64,000 nt of DNA from Paraburkholderia acidisoli (GTDB lineage: Bacteria > Pseudomonadota > Gammaproteobacteria > Burkholderiales > Burkholderiaceae). Below, piece after piece: positions 48,096-58,270 of the stretch (position 1 is the first letter of the stretch; every line of letters begins with the position of its first letter). Both the position numbers and the translations under genes were made by a program. The notes under the pieces were generated by a model, which was given only the letters and a program-made list of their open reading frames with translations, searched no databases and was not told where the DNA came from. The DNA lies in assembly GCF_009789675.1 (NCBI RefSeq), contig NZ_CP046913.1:1674001-1738000 (forward strand), written 5' to 3'.

Positions 48096-49118
48096 TTATC
48101 CGCGCTGCAACGCCGCCTCCACCGTCTGCGCCGCGTGATACGACGACCGCACGAGCGGCCCCGCCACCACTTCGCGAAAGCCCATCGCCAGCCCCGCCGC
48201 GCGCAACGCCGCGAATGCGTCCGGCGTCACGTAACGCTGCACCGGCAAATGAAACCGCGACGGCGCGAGGTACTGCCCGATCGTCAGCACTTCTACGCGA
48301 TGCTCGCGCAGGTCGCGCATCGTCGCGTGCAGTTGCGCATCCGTTTCGCCGAGTCCGACCATCAGCCCCGACTTGGTGACGATCTCCTCGTGCGCCGCTT
48401 TCACGCGCGCGAGCAGATCGAGCGAGCCGCGATAATCGGCGCCCGGCCGCGCCGCACGATACAGCGACGGCACGGTCTCGACGTTGTGATTGAAGACGTC
48501 GGGCCACGCCGATGCCGCCTCGAACGCCTCCAGCGCGCGCGCAATGCGCCCGCGAAAATCCGGCGTCAGCACCTCCACGCCGATACCGGGCACGCGCTCG
48601 CGCACGAGCGCGATGCAGCGCGCGAAATGCGCCGCGCCGCCGTCGCGCAGATCGTCGCGATCGACCGAGGTGATCACCACATGCCGCAACCCGAGCGCAG
48701 CGACGGCATTCGCGAGATGCGCGGGTTCGTTGGCGTCGAGCGGCGCGGGGCGCCCGTGCGCGACATCGCAGAACGGACAACGCCGCGTGCACAAGCCGCC
48801 CATGATCATGAACGTCGCGGTGCGCTGCGCGAAACATTCGCCAATGTTCGGGCACATCGCCTCCTCGCACACCGAATGCAGCCGGTGTTCGCGCAGCACG
48901 GCCGCCACGCTGGCAACGGTTTCGCTCATGAGCGGCCGTGCGCGCAGCCATGGCGGCTTGGGCAGCACGGCGCTGGCGTTCGCGGGCGGCACGATCTTCA
49001 CGGGAATGCGCGCGAGCTTGTCGCGGCTGCGCGCGCCGTGCTGGCCGAGCGCAGTCGTGGACGACGCCGTACTGCGCATTCCGCCTTGCGGCAGGTTGGG
49101 CACGAGCGGGGTTGGCAA
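48096..49118 (-). CDS. lipA: Lipoyl synthase LipA, in the acetoin operon
   Basis: LipA is a radical-SAM enzyme that inserts two sulfurs into octanoyl groups on E2 lipoyl domains. The auxiliary cluster cysteines are Cys84, Cys89 and Cys95 ([12 protein letters not shown]), and the radical-SAM set is Cys110, Cys114 and Cys117 (CTRRCPFC). The final RSSY motif is also present. The start is probably a TTG at 49118 with GGAG 8 bases before it. The gene follows acoC by 2 bases, so it is a dedicated copy serving the AcoC lipoyl domain; the housekeeping lipA is presumably elsewhere. Confidence 0.95.
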   Translation of the reverse strand: MPTPLVPNLPQGGMRSTASSTTALGQHGARSRDKLARIPVKIVPPANASAVLPKPPWLRARPLMSETVASVAAVLREHRLHSVCEEAMCPNIGECFAQRTATFMIMGGLCTRRCPFCDVAHGRPAPLDANEPAHLANAVAALGLRHVVITSVDRDDLRDGGAAHFARCIALVRERVPGIGVEVLTPDFRGRIARALEAFEAASAWPDVFNHNVETVPSLYRAARPGADYRGSLDLLARVKAAHEEIVTKSGLMVGLGETDAQLHATMRDLREHRVEVLTIGQYLAPSRFHLPVQRYVTPDAFAALRAAGLAMGFREVVAGPLVRSSYHAAQTVEAALQRG

Positions 49119-49120
49119 GA

Positions 49121-50242
49121 TCAGGCTCCCGCGCCGAAGAACGCCTTGAGCAGGCGGTTGACGTCCTGCGCGGCCTCCATCTGCACCATGTGCCCCTTGC
49201 CCGCGATCACCTCGACCTGCACGCCCGGTGCGAGACCTTGCCCATGACGCGACGGAATAATCTGGTCGACCTCGCCCCAGATCACGAGCACGCGCGGCGC
49301 GAGCGTCGCGAGCCGGTCGCGGAACACGCGCCGCTGCGCGCCGCCCTCAAGCACCTGCCCCGCGATCTTGCCGAGCGCCGCCTGCACGCCTTCGAGCCGC
49401 TTGTACTTCACGAGATCCTCCACGAGCTGGCGCGTGACCAGCGCCGGATCGGCGAACAGTTTCGCCACGTGCGGCTTGAGCGCATTGCGGTTGGCGGCCG
49501 CGGCGAAGCCCTCTAGATACGCGTGATCGATCTCCGCGCCGAGCCCCGCGCTCGCGATCAACGCCAGCGACGCCACGCGCTCCGGCGCCTGTTGCGCCAG
49601 CGTCATCGCCACCGCCCCGCCGAGCGAATGGCCGACGAGATGCGCGCGCGGGATCTGCTGCGCGTCGAGGAACGCCAGCACGCTTTGCGCGAGTTCGTCG
49701 AGGCTGCCGCTCTCCACGGCTTTGGCCGACTCGCCGTGGCCCGGCAAGTCGAGCGCCCAGACCGTGCGCGCCGCCGCGAGGTCGGCATGATTGAAGAGCC
49801 AGTTGTTGAGATCGCCGCCAAAGCCGTGAATCAGCACGACGGGGACGCCTTCGGCATCGCCGAGTTTGAGCCAGCGCATCGTGCGCCCGCCGATCTGCGC
49901 CTTTTCGGGTTGCGGGCCGGCATCGGCATCGCCCGCTTTGGCGGGCACGAAATCGCGCTGAAATTCGCCGACTGCCGCGTCGATTTCAGCCTCCGACGTT
50001 TCCGGATCGGCCACCACGCCAAGCAGCGCGCCCACCGGCAGCGTGTCGCCCTCCTGCGCGATCTGCCGCCGCAAAATGCCTTCGAACGCGCACTCGACGC
50101 CCGACGCGATCTTGTCCGACTCCACGTCGAGCAACTCGTCGCCTTTCTTCACCAGATCGCCCGGCGCCTTGAGCCAGCCGTTCACCTGGCCTTGTTCCAT
50201 CGACAAACCCCATTTGGGCATCGTGATCATATGGATCGGCAT
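49121..50242 (-). CDS. acoC: Acetoin dehydrogenase E2 subunit AcoC (lipoyl domain plus alpha/beta hydrolase)
   Basis: AcoC is the acetyltransferase core of the acetoin dehydrogenase complex. It starts with a biotinyl/lipoyl domain in which the lipoylated Lys lies in [10 protein letters not shown] (about residue 44). After a linker comes an alpha/beta-hydrolase domain with VLIHGFGGD, nucleophile Ser in GHSLGGAV, and a His in [10 protein letters not shown]. This fusion is the known form of beta-proteobacterial AcoC (about 370 residues). The ATG at 50242 is chosen because the product then begins [12 protein letters not shown]. Confidence 0.94.
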   Translation of the reverse strand: MPIHMITMPKWGLSMEQGQVNGWLKAPGDLVKKGDELLDVESDKIASGVECAFEGILRRQIAQEGDTLPVGALLGVVADPETSEAEIDAAVGEFQRDFVPAKAGDADAGPQPEKAQIGGRTMRWLKLGDAEGVPVVLIHGFGGDLNNWLFNHADLAAARTVWALDLPGHGESAKAVESGSLDELAQSVLAFLDAQQIPRAHLVGHSLGGAVAMTLAQQAPERVASLALIASAGLGAEIDHAYLEGFAAAANRNALKPHVAKLFADPALVTRQLVEDLVKYKRLEGVQAALGKIAGQVLEGGAQRRVFRDRLATLAPRVLVIWGEVDQIIPSRHGQGLAPGVQVEVIAGKGHMVQMEAAQDVNRLLKAFFGAGA

Positions 50243-50246
50243 TGCG

Positions 50247-51251
50247 TCAGCTCCTTGCGGCACGCGCGGCAGCGGCGATCTGGTCCGCCGAGGGAATGTA
50301 GAGGTCTTCGAGCGAGGCCGCGAACGGCACCGGCGTATGCGGCGCCGTGACCATGCCGACGGGCGCCTTGAGCGACTTGAACGCCTTTTGCGCGACCAGC
50401 GCCGCGATGTCGGTGGCGATCGAGCAACGCGGATTCGCTTCGTCCACGACCACCACGCGGCCGGTGCGTGCCACGCTTTCGAGGATGGTGTCCTCGTCGA
50501 GCGGCGAAGTCGTGCGCAGATCGATCACGTCCGCCTCGATGCCGTCTTTCGCGAGCTTCTGCGCCGCGTCGAGCGCGTAATGCACCATGCGGCCGTAGGT
50601 GACGATCGTGACGTCGTCGCCATCGCGCAGGATGTTCGCCTCGCCGAAGGGAATCGAATACGACTCCTCGGGCACGTCGCCTTCCATCGTGTAGAGCAGC
50701 TTGTGCTCGCAGAAGATCACCGGGTCGTTGTCGCGGATCGCCTCGATCATCAGGCCTTTCGCGTCGTACGGCGTGGCCGGGCACACGACCTTGAGACCGG
50801 GCACGTGCGTGAATAGCGACGTGAGCATTTGCGAGTGCTGGGCCGCCGCGCGCAAACCGGCGCCGCACATCGTGCGAATCACGACCGGCGTGACGGCCTT
50901 GCCGCCGAACATATAGCGGAACTTCGCGGCCTGATTGAAGATCTGGTCGAAGCACACGCCCATGAAGTCGATGAACATCAGCTCCGCGACCGGCCGCATG
51001 CCGCACGCCGCCGCGCCCACCGCCGCGCCGATGAAGCCGCCCTCAGAAAGCGGCGTGTCCAGCACGCGCCCCGGAAACTTGCCGTACAGCCCCTTCGTCA
51101 CGCCGAGCACGCCGCCCCACGCATCCTGCTCGCCGGGCGCGCCCGCGCCGCCCGCATTGTCCTCACCCATCACGATCACGCTCTCGTCGCGTGCCATTTC
51201 CTGCGCCAGTGCCTCGTTGATGGCTTGCGAATAAGTGATTTTCCGTGCCAT
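50247..51251 (-). CDS. acoB: Acetoin dehydrogenase E1 beta subunit AcoB
   Basis: AcoB pairs with AcoA as the thiamine-diphosphate E1 that cleaves acetoin to acetaldehyde and an acetyl group passed to AcoC. The 334-residue protein has the E1-beta signatures YSQAINEALAQEM, VIVMGEDNAGG and PLSEGGFIGAAVGAAACG. The C-terminal transketolase domain contains DLRTTSPLDEDTI and VVVDEANPRCS. It ends 4 bases before acoC. Confidence 0.95.
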   Translation of the reverse strand: MARKITYSQAINEALAQEMARDESVIVMGEDNAGGAGAPGEQDAWGGVLGVTKGLYGKFPGRVLDTPLSEGGFIGAAVGAAACGMRPVAELMFIDFMGVCFDQIFNQAAKFRYMFGGKAVTPVVIRTMCGAGLRAAAQHSQMLTSLFTHVPGLKVVCPATPYDAKGLMIEAIRDNDPVIFCEHKLLYTMEGDVPEESYSIPFGEANILRDGDDVTIVTYGRMVHYALDAAQKLAKDGIEADVIDLRTTSPLDEDTILESVARTGRVVVVDEANPRCSIATDIAALVAQKAFKSLKAPVGMVTAPHTPVPFAASLEDLYIPSADQIAAAARAARS

Positions 51252-51295
51252 TTTCGTCTCCTTGATCTGGAATCCTGATTAAATGCCGATGCGGT

Positions 51296-52279
51296 TCACG
51301 GATACGACACGTACACGTCGGTGAGCAGCGCCTCGGCGGGCGGCAGCGGCGCGGCCTTCGCCTTCGCCACCGCGTCGTCGATCAACTGTTTCACTTCGGC
51401 GTCGACCTTGCGCAATTCGTCGGTGCGCACGAGTTCGGCGCGCACCACGCGCTCTTCAAAGCGTTTGAGGCAATCCTTTTCGTCGCGCAGTTTCTGCACT
51501 TCGCCGGGCGCGCGATACGTTTGCGCGTCGCCTTCGAAATGGCCGAAATAGCGCGACAGTTTCATTTCGATGAGCGTCGGGCCGCCACCGCTGCGCGCGC
51601 GGGCGATGGCCTCGCCGAGCGCTTCATACGTGGCGAAAAAGTCGAAACCGTCGACGATCACGCCCGGCATGCCGAAACCGTTGGCGCGATCGGCGATGTT
51701 GTCGGCGGCCACCGACCACGTCGCGGCCGTCGCTTCGGCATAGCCGTTGTTTTCGGCCACGAAGATCACGGGCAGACGCCACACGGAAGCCAGATTCATC
51801 GACTCGAAAATCACGCCCTGATTCGACGCGCCGTCGCCGAAAAAGCACACGCCCACGCCGCCGGTCTTCTTTTGCTTCGCCGCGAGTGCCGCGCCGCAGG
51901 TGAGCGGCCCGCCCGCGCCGACAATGCCGTTCGCGCCCAGCATGCCCTTCGAGAGATCGGCGATATGCATCGAGCCGCCCTTGCCGCGGCACGACCCGGT
52001 GCTGCGCCCGTAGATCTCGGCCATCATCTCGTGCACGTCCACGCCCTTGGCGATGCAATGACCATGGCCGCGGTGCGTGGTGGCCACGTAGTCGCTGTCG
52101 TTCAAATGGCTCATCGTGCCGACCGCCGAGGCCTCCTCGCCCGCATAGAGATGCACGAAACCGGGAATCTCGCCGGTCGCGAATTCCGTGTGCAGACGCT
52201 CCTCGAATTCGCGGATCGTGCGCATCGAACGATACGCCTTGAGCAACTGCTCGGTGTTCAACTGCGTGTTGACTGACAT
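51296..52279 (-). CDS. acoA: Acetoin dehydrogenase E1 alpha subunit AcoA
   Basis: AcoA carries the thiamine-diphosphate motif of the E1 component, GDGASNQG followed by the Asn pair in FVAENNGYAE. Other E1-alpha marks are MRTIREFEERL near the N-terminus and GHGHCIAKG. The ATG at 52279 has AGGAGA upstream and gives 327 residues, as in Cupriavidus. It is 44 bases upstream of acoB. Confidence 0.95.
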   Translation of the reverse strand: MSVNTQLNTEQLLKAYRSMRTIREFEERLHTEFATGEIPGFVHLYAGEEASAVGTMSHLNDSDYVATTHRGHGHCIAKGVDVHEMMAEIYGRSTGSCRGKGGSMHIADLSKGMLGANGIVGAGGPLTCGAALAAKQKKTGGVGVCFFGDGASNQGVIFESMNLASVWRLPVIFVAENNGYAEATAATWSVAADNIADRANGFGMPGVIVDGFDFFATYEALGEAIARARSGGGPTLIEMKLSRYFGHFEGDAQTYRAPGEVQKLRDEKDCLKRFEERVVRAELVRTDELRKVDAEVKQLIDDAVAKAKAAPLPPAEALLTDVYVSYP

Positions 52280-52328
52280 GGTTGTCTCCTGGGTCGACCG
52301 CTGAGTGGGTTGCTGCGAAGTCAATCGG

Positions 52329-53105
52329 CTAATGAAAGGTGAAGCCGCCATCCACGTTCACGGATTGCCCCGTGACGTTGTCCATGGTCGCGAAGAACAC
52401 GGCGAGCCGCCCCATGTCCTCCGGCGTTTGCGCCCGGCCTTGCGGAATCAGCGTGAGTTGATGGCGCTGCCACGACTCCTCGACGCTCTCGCCCGCGTTC
52501 TTCCATTCGTCGGAAAGCCGGTCCCACATATAGGTGCGCACGATGCCGGGACAAATCGCGTTGACGGTGATGCCCGCGCGCGCCACTTCCTTCGCGAGCG
52601 CATTGGTGAAGCCCACCACCGCGAATTTCGAGGCGCTGTAATGCGAGAGATTCGGGAAGCCCTCTTTGCCCGCGATCGACGCGACATTGATGATGCGGCC
52701 GCGTTGCTGCGCGAGCAGATGCGGCAGCGCGGCCTTGCAGCTGAGAAACGTGCCCTTGGCGTTCACGTCCATCACGAAGTCCCAGTCGCGCTCCGTTAGT
52801 TCGGACACCGATTGAATGGAGATCACGCCCGCGCAATTCACGAGAATGTCGAGGCCGCCCAACTCCGAGATCGCCTGCCGCACCATGCCTTCGAGTTGCA
52901 CGGCCTGGGTGACGTCGACCTTGCAGATAGCCGCGCGCCGGCCAAGGGCGCGTACGTCTTCGGCGGTGGCCGCGAGCGGGTCTTCCAGCAAGTCGGCGAC
53001 GAGCACGTCGGCGCCGGCCTGCGCGAGCGCGAGCGCAATGCCGCGGCCGATGCCGCGTGCGCCGCCGGTCACGATCGCGACCTGGTCCTTCAGAGGGCTA
53101 TCCAT
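52329..53105 (-). CDS. Short-chain dehydrogenase/reductase in the acetoin operon
   Basis: A 258-residue classical SDR with the cofactor motif TGGARGIG, NCAG, and the catalytic Tyr/Lys in YSASK. Its place between acoX and acoA suggests oxidation of 2,3-butanediol to acetoin, or diacetyl reduction, so that butanediol could feed the pathway. That role is inferred from position; motifs alone do not define the substrate. Confidence 0.82.
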   Translation of the reverse strand: MDSPLKDQVAIVTGGARGIGRGIALALAQAGADVLVADLLEDPLAATAEDVRALGRRAAICKVDVTQAVQLEGMVRQAISELGGLDILVNCAGVISIQSVSELTERDWDFVMDVNAKGTFLSCKAALPHLLAQQRGRIINVASIAGKEGFPNLSHYSASKFAVVGFTNALAKEVARAGITVNAICPGIVRTYMWDRLSDEWKNAGESVEESWQRHQLTLIPQGRAQTPEDMGRLAVFFATMDNVTGQSVNVDGGFTFH

Positions 53106-53151
53106 TTGCGTGTCTCCTGGTTGGTGTTGGCGATCGACGCTCGTGCGCCTG

Positions 53152-54210
53152 TCACCCTCGCGCCGCCGCCTCGCGCAATAACTGATGCGAAGCCGCATAG
53201 CGCAGCGTGCGCGCGACATCGACGGTCAGCGGGCCATGCCAGTCGAGCGAGACCTCGTAGCGGTCGCCGCGCGCGGGTTCGATCTCGCGTTCGCCGTCGA
53301 AGGCGAGCGTGCCGTGTCCCGCTTCGAGCGGCAGCGCGACACCCTCTTCGAGCCGCTGGCAGGTGCGCATCGTGAGCCGCTCGATCCGGCCCGGCGCGAT
53401 GGGCGCGAACAGCGGCACGCCTTCGCCCTGGCTCTCCGGCGATGCGAACGTCAGATGCAGCCCGTGCGCGGCGTCGCGGCTCACGGGGGCCCACGCGCCG
53501 CCGATCGAAGACAGGCCGATGCCGTCGGGCGGCGCGAAGGTCAGGAGCAACGATTCGATATCCGAACTATCCGAAATCGCACGCGCGCCGATGAACGGCT
53601 GGCGCGCCACGCAGATGTCGACGAGCGCGATTTCCTCGCGCCCGCGCGACGGTCCTTCGATACAGCGCGCGACGAGCCGCTTGTTGCGCACCAGCGCCGC
53701 CTCGGCGGGCACGGCGCCGGTTGCCACGAGCGCGCCCGCGAGACCCGCGACGGTGGCTTCGCGCAACTCGGGAAACGCGTTGTTGGTGCCCGTCGACAGC
53801 GCGAGCAGCGGGGTCGTACCGCAATGCGCCGCGACCGCGCGATGCGTGCCGTCGCCGCCCAGCACGGCGATCAGCGCGACTTCCTCGCGCACCATGAGGG
53901 CCACGCCGGTATGCGTGTCGGCGACGCTTTCGGTGATGGGCAGCTCGAGGAAATCGACGCGTGGCCAGCGTTCGTGCGCGGCCACGGCGGCGTGGGTTTC
54001 GATGGCGCGTAGCAGCAACGCGGCCACGCCGGTGTTGTCGCGCAGCGTGAGCACGCGTTCGACGCCCAGCGCGCCGAGGCCTGCGAGCAGGCGCACGACC
54101 ATGTTCGCTTTTTCCGCGGTCGGGAACACGGAGGCATGCGAGGTGAGGCGGCGAATGTCGCGCCCCGACGCGGGGTTCGCGATTACACCGACGGTCACGG
54201 GCATCGTCAC
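53152..54210 (-). CDS. acoX: Acetoin catabolism protein AcoX (NAD-kinase-like)
   Basis: AcoX is encoded with acetoin dehydrogenase in several bacteria and is not essential for acetoin use in Cupriavidus; its reaction is unknown. The 352-residue protein resembles the ATP-NAD/diacylglycerol kinase fold: VGVIANPASGRD at the N-terminus and the GGDGTHR nucleotide motif near residue 118. A GTG at 54210 with AGGAG 8 bases upstream is the best start; an ATG follows two codons later. It is the first gene of the operon after the sigma-54 promoter. Confidence 0.88.
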   Translation of the reverse strand: MTMPVTVGVIANPASGRDIRRLTSHASVFPTAEKANMVVRLLAGLGALGVERVLTLRDNTGVAALLLRAIETHAAVAAHERWPRVDFLELPITESVADTHTGVALMVREEVALIAVLGGDGTHRAVAAHCGTTPLLALSTGTNNAFPELREATVAGLAGALVATGAVPAEAALVRNKRLVARCIEGPSRGREEIALVDICVARQPFIGARAISDSSDIESLLLTFAPPDGIGLSSIGGAWAPVSRDAAHGLHLTFASPESQGEGVPLFAPIAPGRIERLTMRTCQRLEEGVALPLEAGHGTLAFDGEREIEPARGDRYEVSLDWHGPLTVDVARTLRYAASHQLLREAAARG

Positions 54211-54293
54211 GAGGTTGTCTCCTGTCGGCAAAGCCGTCGGCGGGATTTGGCGCCTCAGCGCTTAGTCCCACCGCCTGTATTTCCCGCAAATTC

Positions 54294-54309
54294 TGCAAAG
54301 GTCATGCCA
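54294..54309 (-). promoter_or_regulatory. Sigma-54 (-24/-12) promoter of the aco operon
   Basis: The minus strand reads TGGCATGACCTTTGCA, a full match to the consensus TGGCAYR-N4-TTGCW with GG-N10-GC spacing. It points toward acoX, whose start is about 84 bases downstream, and the neighbouring regulator AcoR is a sigma-54 activator. Confidence 0.92.
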
Positions 54310-54420
54310 ATCACGATGCGACTCGTCAGTGTTCGATGCGGTTTCGATGCAGGCGCTTGAGCGACGCGGCTTCGCGCGCCATCGTCGACACTCCGGCAGG
54401 AGCAGCAGCCACACCTCGAC

Positions 54421-54470
54421 GTCTCGCACCGCGTCTCGCACGCCTCGCTCACGAGACACGCCTGAGATAC
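54421..54470. promoter_or_regulatory. Candidate upstream activator sites, cluster 1
   Basis: Two direct copies of GTCTCGCAC (54421 and 54433) are followed by CGAGAC (54452-54457) in opposite orientation and TGAGATAC. They lie 110-160 bases upstream of the sigma-54 promoter, the usual place for an enhancer-binding protein. Assignment to AcoR is inference. Confidence 0.55.
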
Positions 54471-54569
54471 TTTCGCAGCACGCAATACCACCGACCTCGC
54501 CCGCCCAGGCCTTATCGCACCAGCCGCACCGCGCCAATCCTCACGCAAAAAAACCCCCAAACCGCACGC

Positions 54570-54585
54570 TGAGACATTCGTCTCA
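54570..54585. promoter_or_regulatory. Candidate upstream activator site, dyad 2
   Basis: TGAGAC-ATTC-GTCTCA is a perfect 6-bp inverted repeat sharing the half-site of cluster 1. It is about 260 bases from the aco promoter and 170 from the acoR start, so it could serve either. Confidence 0.55.
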
Positions 54586-54756
54586 CGCGTCTCGCGTGCT
54601 GCGCTGCGGTGTGATCGTGCGCGAAGGATGTGCTACAACGAACTCCCGCCGAACGCTTTCCGGTCCGACGCAGTCCGCCAGCTCGCGCATCGCAAAACAC
54701 GTCATGCGCGTCATGCAAGCAGCGTCTGCAAACGTCCGCAACCGTCTGGAACCGTC

Positions 54757-56730
<1,974 letters not shown>

Positions 56731-56975
56731 CGCGGCGCCAGCGCGCCGGCCACGCCGTTGCGCGCGCCACGTTCTGTTGCACGACGCACGGCCCGCGAAT
56801 GAAAAAAGTATTAAACATTGTGCGGTGCGATTGTCTTGCCACGAACCGGCCGGTATAAATCGAGCGCCTCCCGTTCACGGACGCGGCAACTGTCCTATTC
56901 TTGTACCGCAGCACCATTCGACTGGATGGGTCGTCCGTTCCGGCTAACTGTCTTGCCCTCAATGGAGTGATTGCC

Positions 56976-57590
56976 ATGCTCAAGAAGCTGCTGTTGTTGT
57001 GCCTTGCGTTGGGTTTCTCGCTGTCGGCCGCGTTCGCGCAGGCCGTCGAAGTCAATACCGCCGACGAAACCGCGCTCGAATCGGTCAAGGGCATCGGCCC
57101 GGCGCACGCGAAGGCGATCCTCGACGAACGCGCCAAAAACGGCCCGTTCAAAGACGCCGACGACCTCGTCACGCGCGTGAAGGGTATCGGCCCGAAGTCG
57201 GTGCAGAATCTCGAAGCGGCCGGGCTCACCATCAACGGCTCGTCGGCGCCGCCCGCGGCGAAGAGCGCGGCAACCTCGAAGTCGATGAAGAGCGCCGCGC
57301 CCGCCGCCACGACGGCGAATCCGACCATGGCACAGACGCAGCCGGCAGCCGGTACGGCGGCCCCGACAGCCGCGCCCGCCGCACCGCAAGCCGCCTCGGA
57401 CACGGCCACCGGCAAGTCGAAGCGCAAGAGCAAGAAGGACAAGGCCGCGGAGGCGGCGAGCGCGCCCGCCGCCGCTTCGGCCGGCGCCACCGCTGCCGCA
57501 CCCGCCTCGGCGTCGGACAGCAAGGCGAAAAAGCCGAAAAAGTCGAAGAAGAGCAAGGCCGCCTCGGACGCGGCCGCTTCCGGGGCCTGA
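56976..57590 (+). CDS. Exported helix-hairpin-helix (ComEA-like) protein with Lys/Ala-rich tail
   Basis: A 204-residue protein with a clear Sec signal peptide (MLKKLLLLCLALGFSLSAAFAQA, in part, cleaved near residue 22). A ComEA-type double helix-hairpin-helix domain follows (residues 24-85; VNTADETALESVKGIG, VTRVKGIGPKSVQNLEAAG), which binds DNA without sequence specificity. The rest is an Ala/Pro/Ser linker with three Lys clusters (KSKRKSKKDK, KAKKPKKSKKSK), like a histone H1 tail. GGAGTG precedes the ATG. It could be a periplasmic DNA-uptake factor; no other competence gene is near. Confidence 0.85.
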   Translation: MLKKLLLLCLALGFSLSAAFAQAVEVNTADETALESVKGIGPAHAKAILDERAKNGPFKDADDLVTRVKGIGPKSVQNLEAAGLTINGSSAPPAAKSAATSKSMKSAAPAATTANPTMAQTQPAAGTAAPTAAPAAPQAASDTATGKSKRKSKKDKAAEAASAPAAASAGATAAAPASASDSKAKKPKKSKKSKAASDAAASGA

Positions 57591-57693
57591 GCCCGGCGCC
57601 AGACATAGCCGCATCGTTCGGCGCGCGGCACTGAGCGCGCCATTCATCTACCGGCCCCGTCCTCCGACGCGGCCATTCTTCAGAGAGATCGTC

Positions 57694-58131
57694 ATGAGTC
57701 TGCTAGATTCCCTCGGTTCCCTGCTCGGCTCGCAGTCGCAGCAACAAGGCGGCGGCCAGGCCGCGCTGATCGCCACCGCGCTCGAGTTCGTCAACAATCA
57801 ACCCGGCGGCCTGAACGGCCTGATCCAGAAGTTCCAGCAAGGCGGCCTTGGCGACGTCGTGCAGTCGTGGGTCGGCAACGGCGCGAACCAGACGGTGTCG
57901 GCCGATCAGATCCACAACGTGCTCGGTTCGGACGTCGTCTCGGGCCTCGCGCAGAAGGTCGGCCTCCAGCCCGATCAGGTCGGCGGCCTGCTCGCGCAGG
58001 TGCTGCCGCACGTCGTCAACGCGGGCACGCCCAACGGCGAAGTGCCGCAAGGCGGCCAGATCAACGCGGAAAGCGTGCTCGGCACGCTCGGCGGTCTCGT
58101 TTCGCTGTTCGGCGGCAACAAACAAGCGTAA
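57694..58131 (+). CDS. YidB family protein (DUF937)
   Basis: A 145-residue Gln/Gly-rich protein of the YidB/DUF937 family. It starts MSLLDSLGSLLG and has helical repeats (GGLNGLIQKFQQGGLGDVVQSW; NVLGSDVVSGLAQKVGL) and no signal peptide. Function is unknown in all species I know of. AGAGAGATC precedes the ATG. It is followed by a terminator. Confidence 0.85.
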   Translation: MSLLDSLGSLLGSQSQQQGGGQAALIATALEFVNNQPGGLNGLIQKFQQGGLGDVVQSWVGNGANQTVSADQIHNVLGSDVVSGLAQKVGLQPDQVGGLLAQVLPHVVNAGTPNGEVPQGGQINAESVLGTLGGLVSLFGGNKQA

Positions 58132-58194
58132 AGCAGGCATAAAGCAGACACAAAGCCGGCCTGAAAGCGGCTCGAGCCATAAACCGCCTCGCAA

Positions 58195-58232
58195 TAAAAA
58201 AGGGCAACGGATCACTCCGTTGCCCTTTTTTG
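58195..58232. terminator. Bidirectional terminator between the YidB-family gene and clpB
   Basis: AAAAAAGGGCAACGGA pairs with TCCGTTGCCCTTTTTT around a short loop, with A and T runs on both sides. It serves the two convergent genes. Confidence 0.88.
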
Positions 58233-58270
58233 CTCGAGGCCTACCGCCTGCGCGGCAGACCCGGCCCAAC

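Larger units (their letters stand above)
54211..54756. other. Divergent aco control region
   Basis: About 545 bases between acoX and acoR. It contains the sigma-54 promoter and clusters of GTCTC/GAGAC dyads, annotated separately. The acoR start is further from these elements; no extra gene is convincing. Confidence 0.5.
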
